Assembly (NCBI GenBank): GCA_964472195.1
Contig: CAYYJH010000040.1
Location: 1-24,460 of the forward strand
Length of the DNA stretch: 24,460 nucleotides
Source: BS750m-G4 sp964472195
GTDB taxonomy: Bacteria > Bacteroidota > Ignavibacteria > Tepidaquicellales > Tepidaquicellaceae
Reading direction: 5' to 3'
Shown here: piece by piece, positions 24,301-24,460 of the stretch
How positions within the stretch are numbered: position 1 is the first letter of the stretch
How the letters are laid out: every line of letters starts with the position of its first letter
The notes under the pieces: model-generated
What the model was told of the DNA's origin: nothing
Database searches by the model: none
Seen by the model: the letters and a program-made list of their open reading frames with translations, nothing else
Position numbers and translations under genes: made by a program

Positions 24301-24460
24301 AGCTTGATAGAGTGAAAGGGCTTGAAAAAGATATGAAGAAGGCTAAGAAAACGAAGAAGGAGCTCTTGACAAAAGAGTTGAAGAAAATAAATGAAACATT
24401 GAAAAAAGCGGGTATGAGTGAGATAACTTTATTGACAAAAGAAGAGTTTGAGGAAGGGGA
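21357..24460 (+). CDS. Exported VPS10/BNR (Asp-box) repeat protein, 3' end cut by window edge
   Basis: An ATG at 21357 opens a frame with no stop to the end of the window: 1034 complete codons, so the C-terminus is missing. A signal peptide is visible at about 1-27 (ending NLLYSQ). The mature part begins near RHIGPAVMSGRITAIDAV and consists of beta-propeller blades. It has about ten Asp-box motifs of the S/T-x-D-x-G-x-x-W type, for example SNDEGSTW, TVDGGITW, SYDGGQTW, STDAGNTW, TTDLGKTW and SIDGGYKW. Proteins like this are usually annotated as VPS10/sortilin-like or BNR glycosyl hydrolase. Catalytic activity is not established for them, and I see no sialidase FRIP motif. The last ~120 residues turn into a lysine/glutamate-rich coiled coil. 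Related proteins are about 1050-1080 residues, so little is probably missing. It follows the LolA-like gene after a terminator. Confidence 0.9.
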   Translation, partial: MPSPKCYFKVICYTTIFLLLSSNLLYSQSNINLTSSTFGSIKARHIGPAVMSGRITAIDAVNDNPRIIYIGSASGGVWKSITGGTLFNPIFDKHTQSIGALTIDQQNPDIIWVGTGESNMRNTVSVGTGLYKSNDEGSTWKLVGLEGTEHISKIVIHPQDDNVVYVAAPGPLWSDSEHRGLYKTVDGGITWEKILYIDETTGCADIIIDPKNPDVLYASMWQFRRTPYSFSSGGPGSGLYKSYDGGQTWTRIDKDFTDGDIGRICLALAPSSPKNIYAIVESKTTGLYRSTDAGNTWKRNSTTENVIFRPFYFSVIMVDPVDPNRIYRPGLSLSYSNDGGESFTEASFEGGWVHSDHHALWINPNNPLHLILGTDGGVYLSFDRGNNWLFLKNLPVSQFYHVDYDLEKPYNVYGGLQDNGSWKGPSNSPGGIENKDWTSIGFGDGFSVHPDLTDNNIVYWQYQGGNLYRKNLKTNVAKEIKPYPGINDPELRFNWDTPMIPSRTNQTVFYTGSQYLYKTTNKGDSWEKLSHDLTTNDPEKQKQAESGGVTIDNSSAENHCTIFTICESPLDEEIIWVGTDDGNVQVTENGGDDWKNVVKNIPDLPPTTWCSSIEASNFDRKTAYATFDGHRYGDMNVYVYKTTDLGKTWRSLTTPDINGYAWKIKEDLVNRNLLFLGTEFGLFISIDGGYKWAQFKENCPNVCVMDIAIHPQTHDLILATHGRGVFIIDDLTALRNLNYSLINTDAALLPTRPAFVSSFGFSGYPVNAGEFVSQNRPNGAVITYYLKKRLVTGKLEIEILDNENNLISKIPGTKRIGINRVVWDMRLQPPRVATGSKIEYSGLVGPYAPAGIYNIKLIMGKKTFSGKVEIIPNPYEAYTQEDREIHHNTVMKLYNMQEELAFINAQVMKTYEDVEKRIKDIKEDNELKVSLNSFADKLKSFRATLVTTSEEKGIVRDEQLRERIGDLYFSTSSYPGRPTDSQLDRVKGLEKDMKKAKKTKKELLTKELKKINETLKKAGMSEITLLTKEEFEEG

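Noticed and set aside
1..24460. Search for tRNA, rRNA, CRISPR, toxin-antitoxin, restriction-modification or phage genes
   Set aside because: No cloverleaf, spacer-repeat array, nuclease/methylase motif pair or phage structural gene was seen. The window appears to be ordinary chromosome with some repeat debris.

Overview
This 24.5 kb window looks like a chromosomal piece from a low-GC, Gram-negative member of the Bacteroidota/Ignavibacteriota group, most likely Ignavibacteria-like. The main evidence is an exported beta-propeller protein ending in a type IX secretion (T9SS) type A sorting domain with the NFPNPFNP motif. Supporting evidence is the weakness of Shine-Dalgarno sequences, the long AT-rich spacers, and a large VPS10/BNR-type exported protein of a kind common in that group. 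This assignment is inferred from protein style and was not tested by phylogeny.

Layout from left to right: (1) The window opens with a possible C-terminal scrap of an upstream gene and a roughly 500 bp AT-rich spacer. Then come fbaB (class I fructose-bisphosphate aldolase) and a lysine/glutamate-rich repeat protein interrupted by a 100-N assembly gap, closed by a clear intrinsic terminator. (2) A tightly spaced plus-strand run encodes an EamA transporter, a CDF metal exporter with three C-terminal dimerisation-type domains, a Gfo/Idh/MocA oxidoreductase resembling UDP-GlcNAc 3-dehydrogenase, a calcineurin-like phosphoesterase and an HD-domain CCA-adding nucleotidyltransferase. (3) A convergent minus-strand block encodes a DUF4126 membrane protein, an aldehyde dehydrogenase, an SDR epimerase and AnmK. 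(4) A spacer of about 800 bp (12705-13502) is packed with small perfect inverted repeats and looks like a graveyard of REP/MITE-like elements, with a 54-codon open frame at its end. (5) A minus-strand cytidylate-kinase-like gene follows. (6) A plus-strand SBBP beta-propeller protein has seven blades at exactly 201-nt spacing and a T9SS tail. (7) Next are a 124-aa Cys/His-rich orphan, a minus-strand 813-aa GAF-domain protein without an output domain, and a plus-strand LolA-like exported protein. (8) A long open frame for a VPS10/BNR exported protein starts at 21357 and runs off the right edge.

The genes cover central carbon metabolism (aldolase), cell-wall and possibly lipid A sugar metabolism (AnmK; GnnA-like oxidoreductase), metal export, tRNA maturation and surface/secreted proteins. 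I see no convincing defence system, CRISPR array, prophage, complete IS element or RNA gene. I do not see one clearly new multi-gene system. The most unusual items are the exactly periodic propeller array, the CDF protein with a triplicated cytoplasmic domain, the repeat protein broken by the assembly, the small Cys/His-rich orphan and the repeat-dense spacer.
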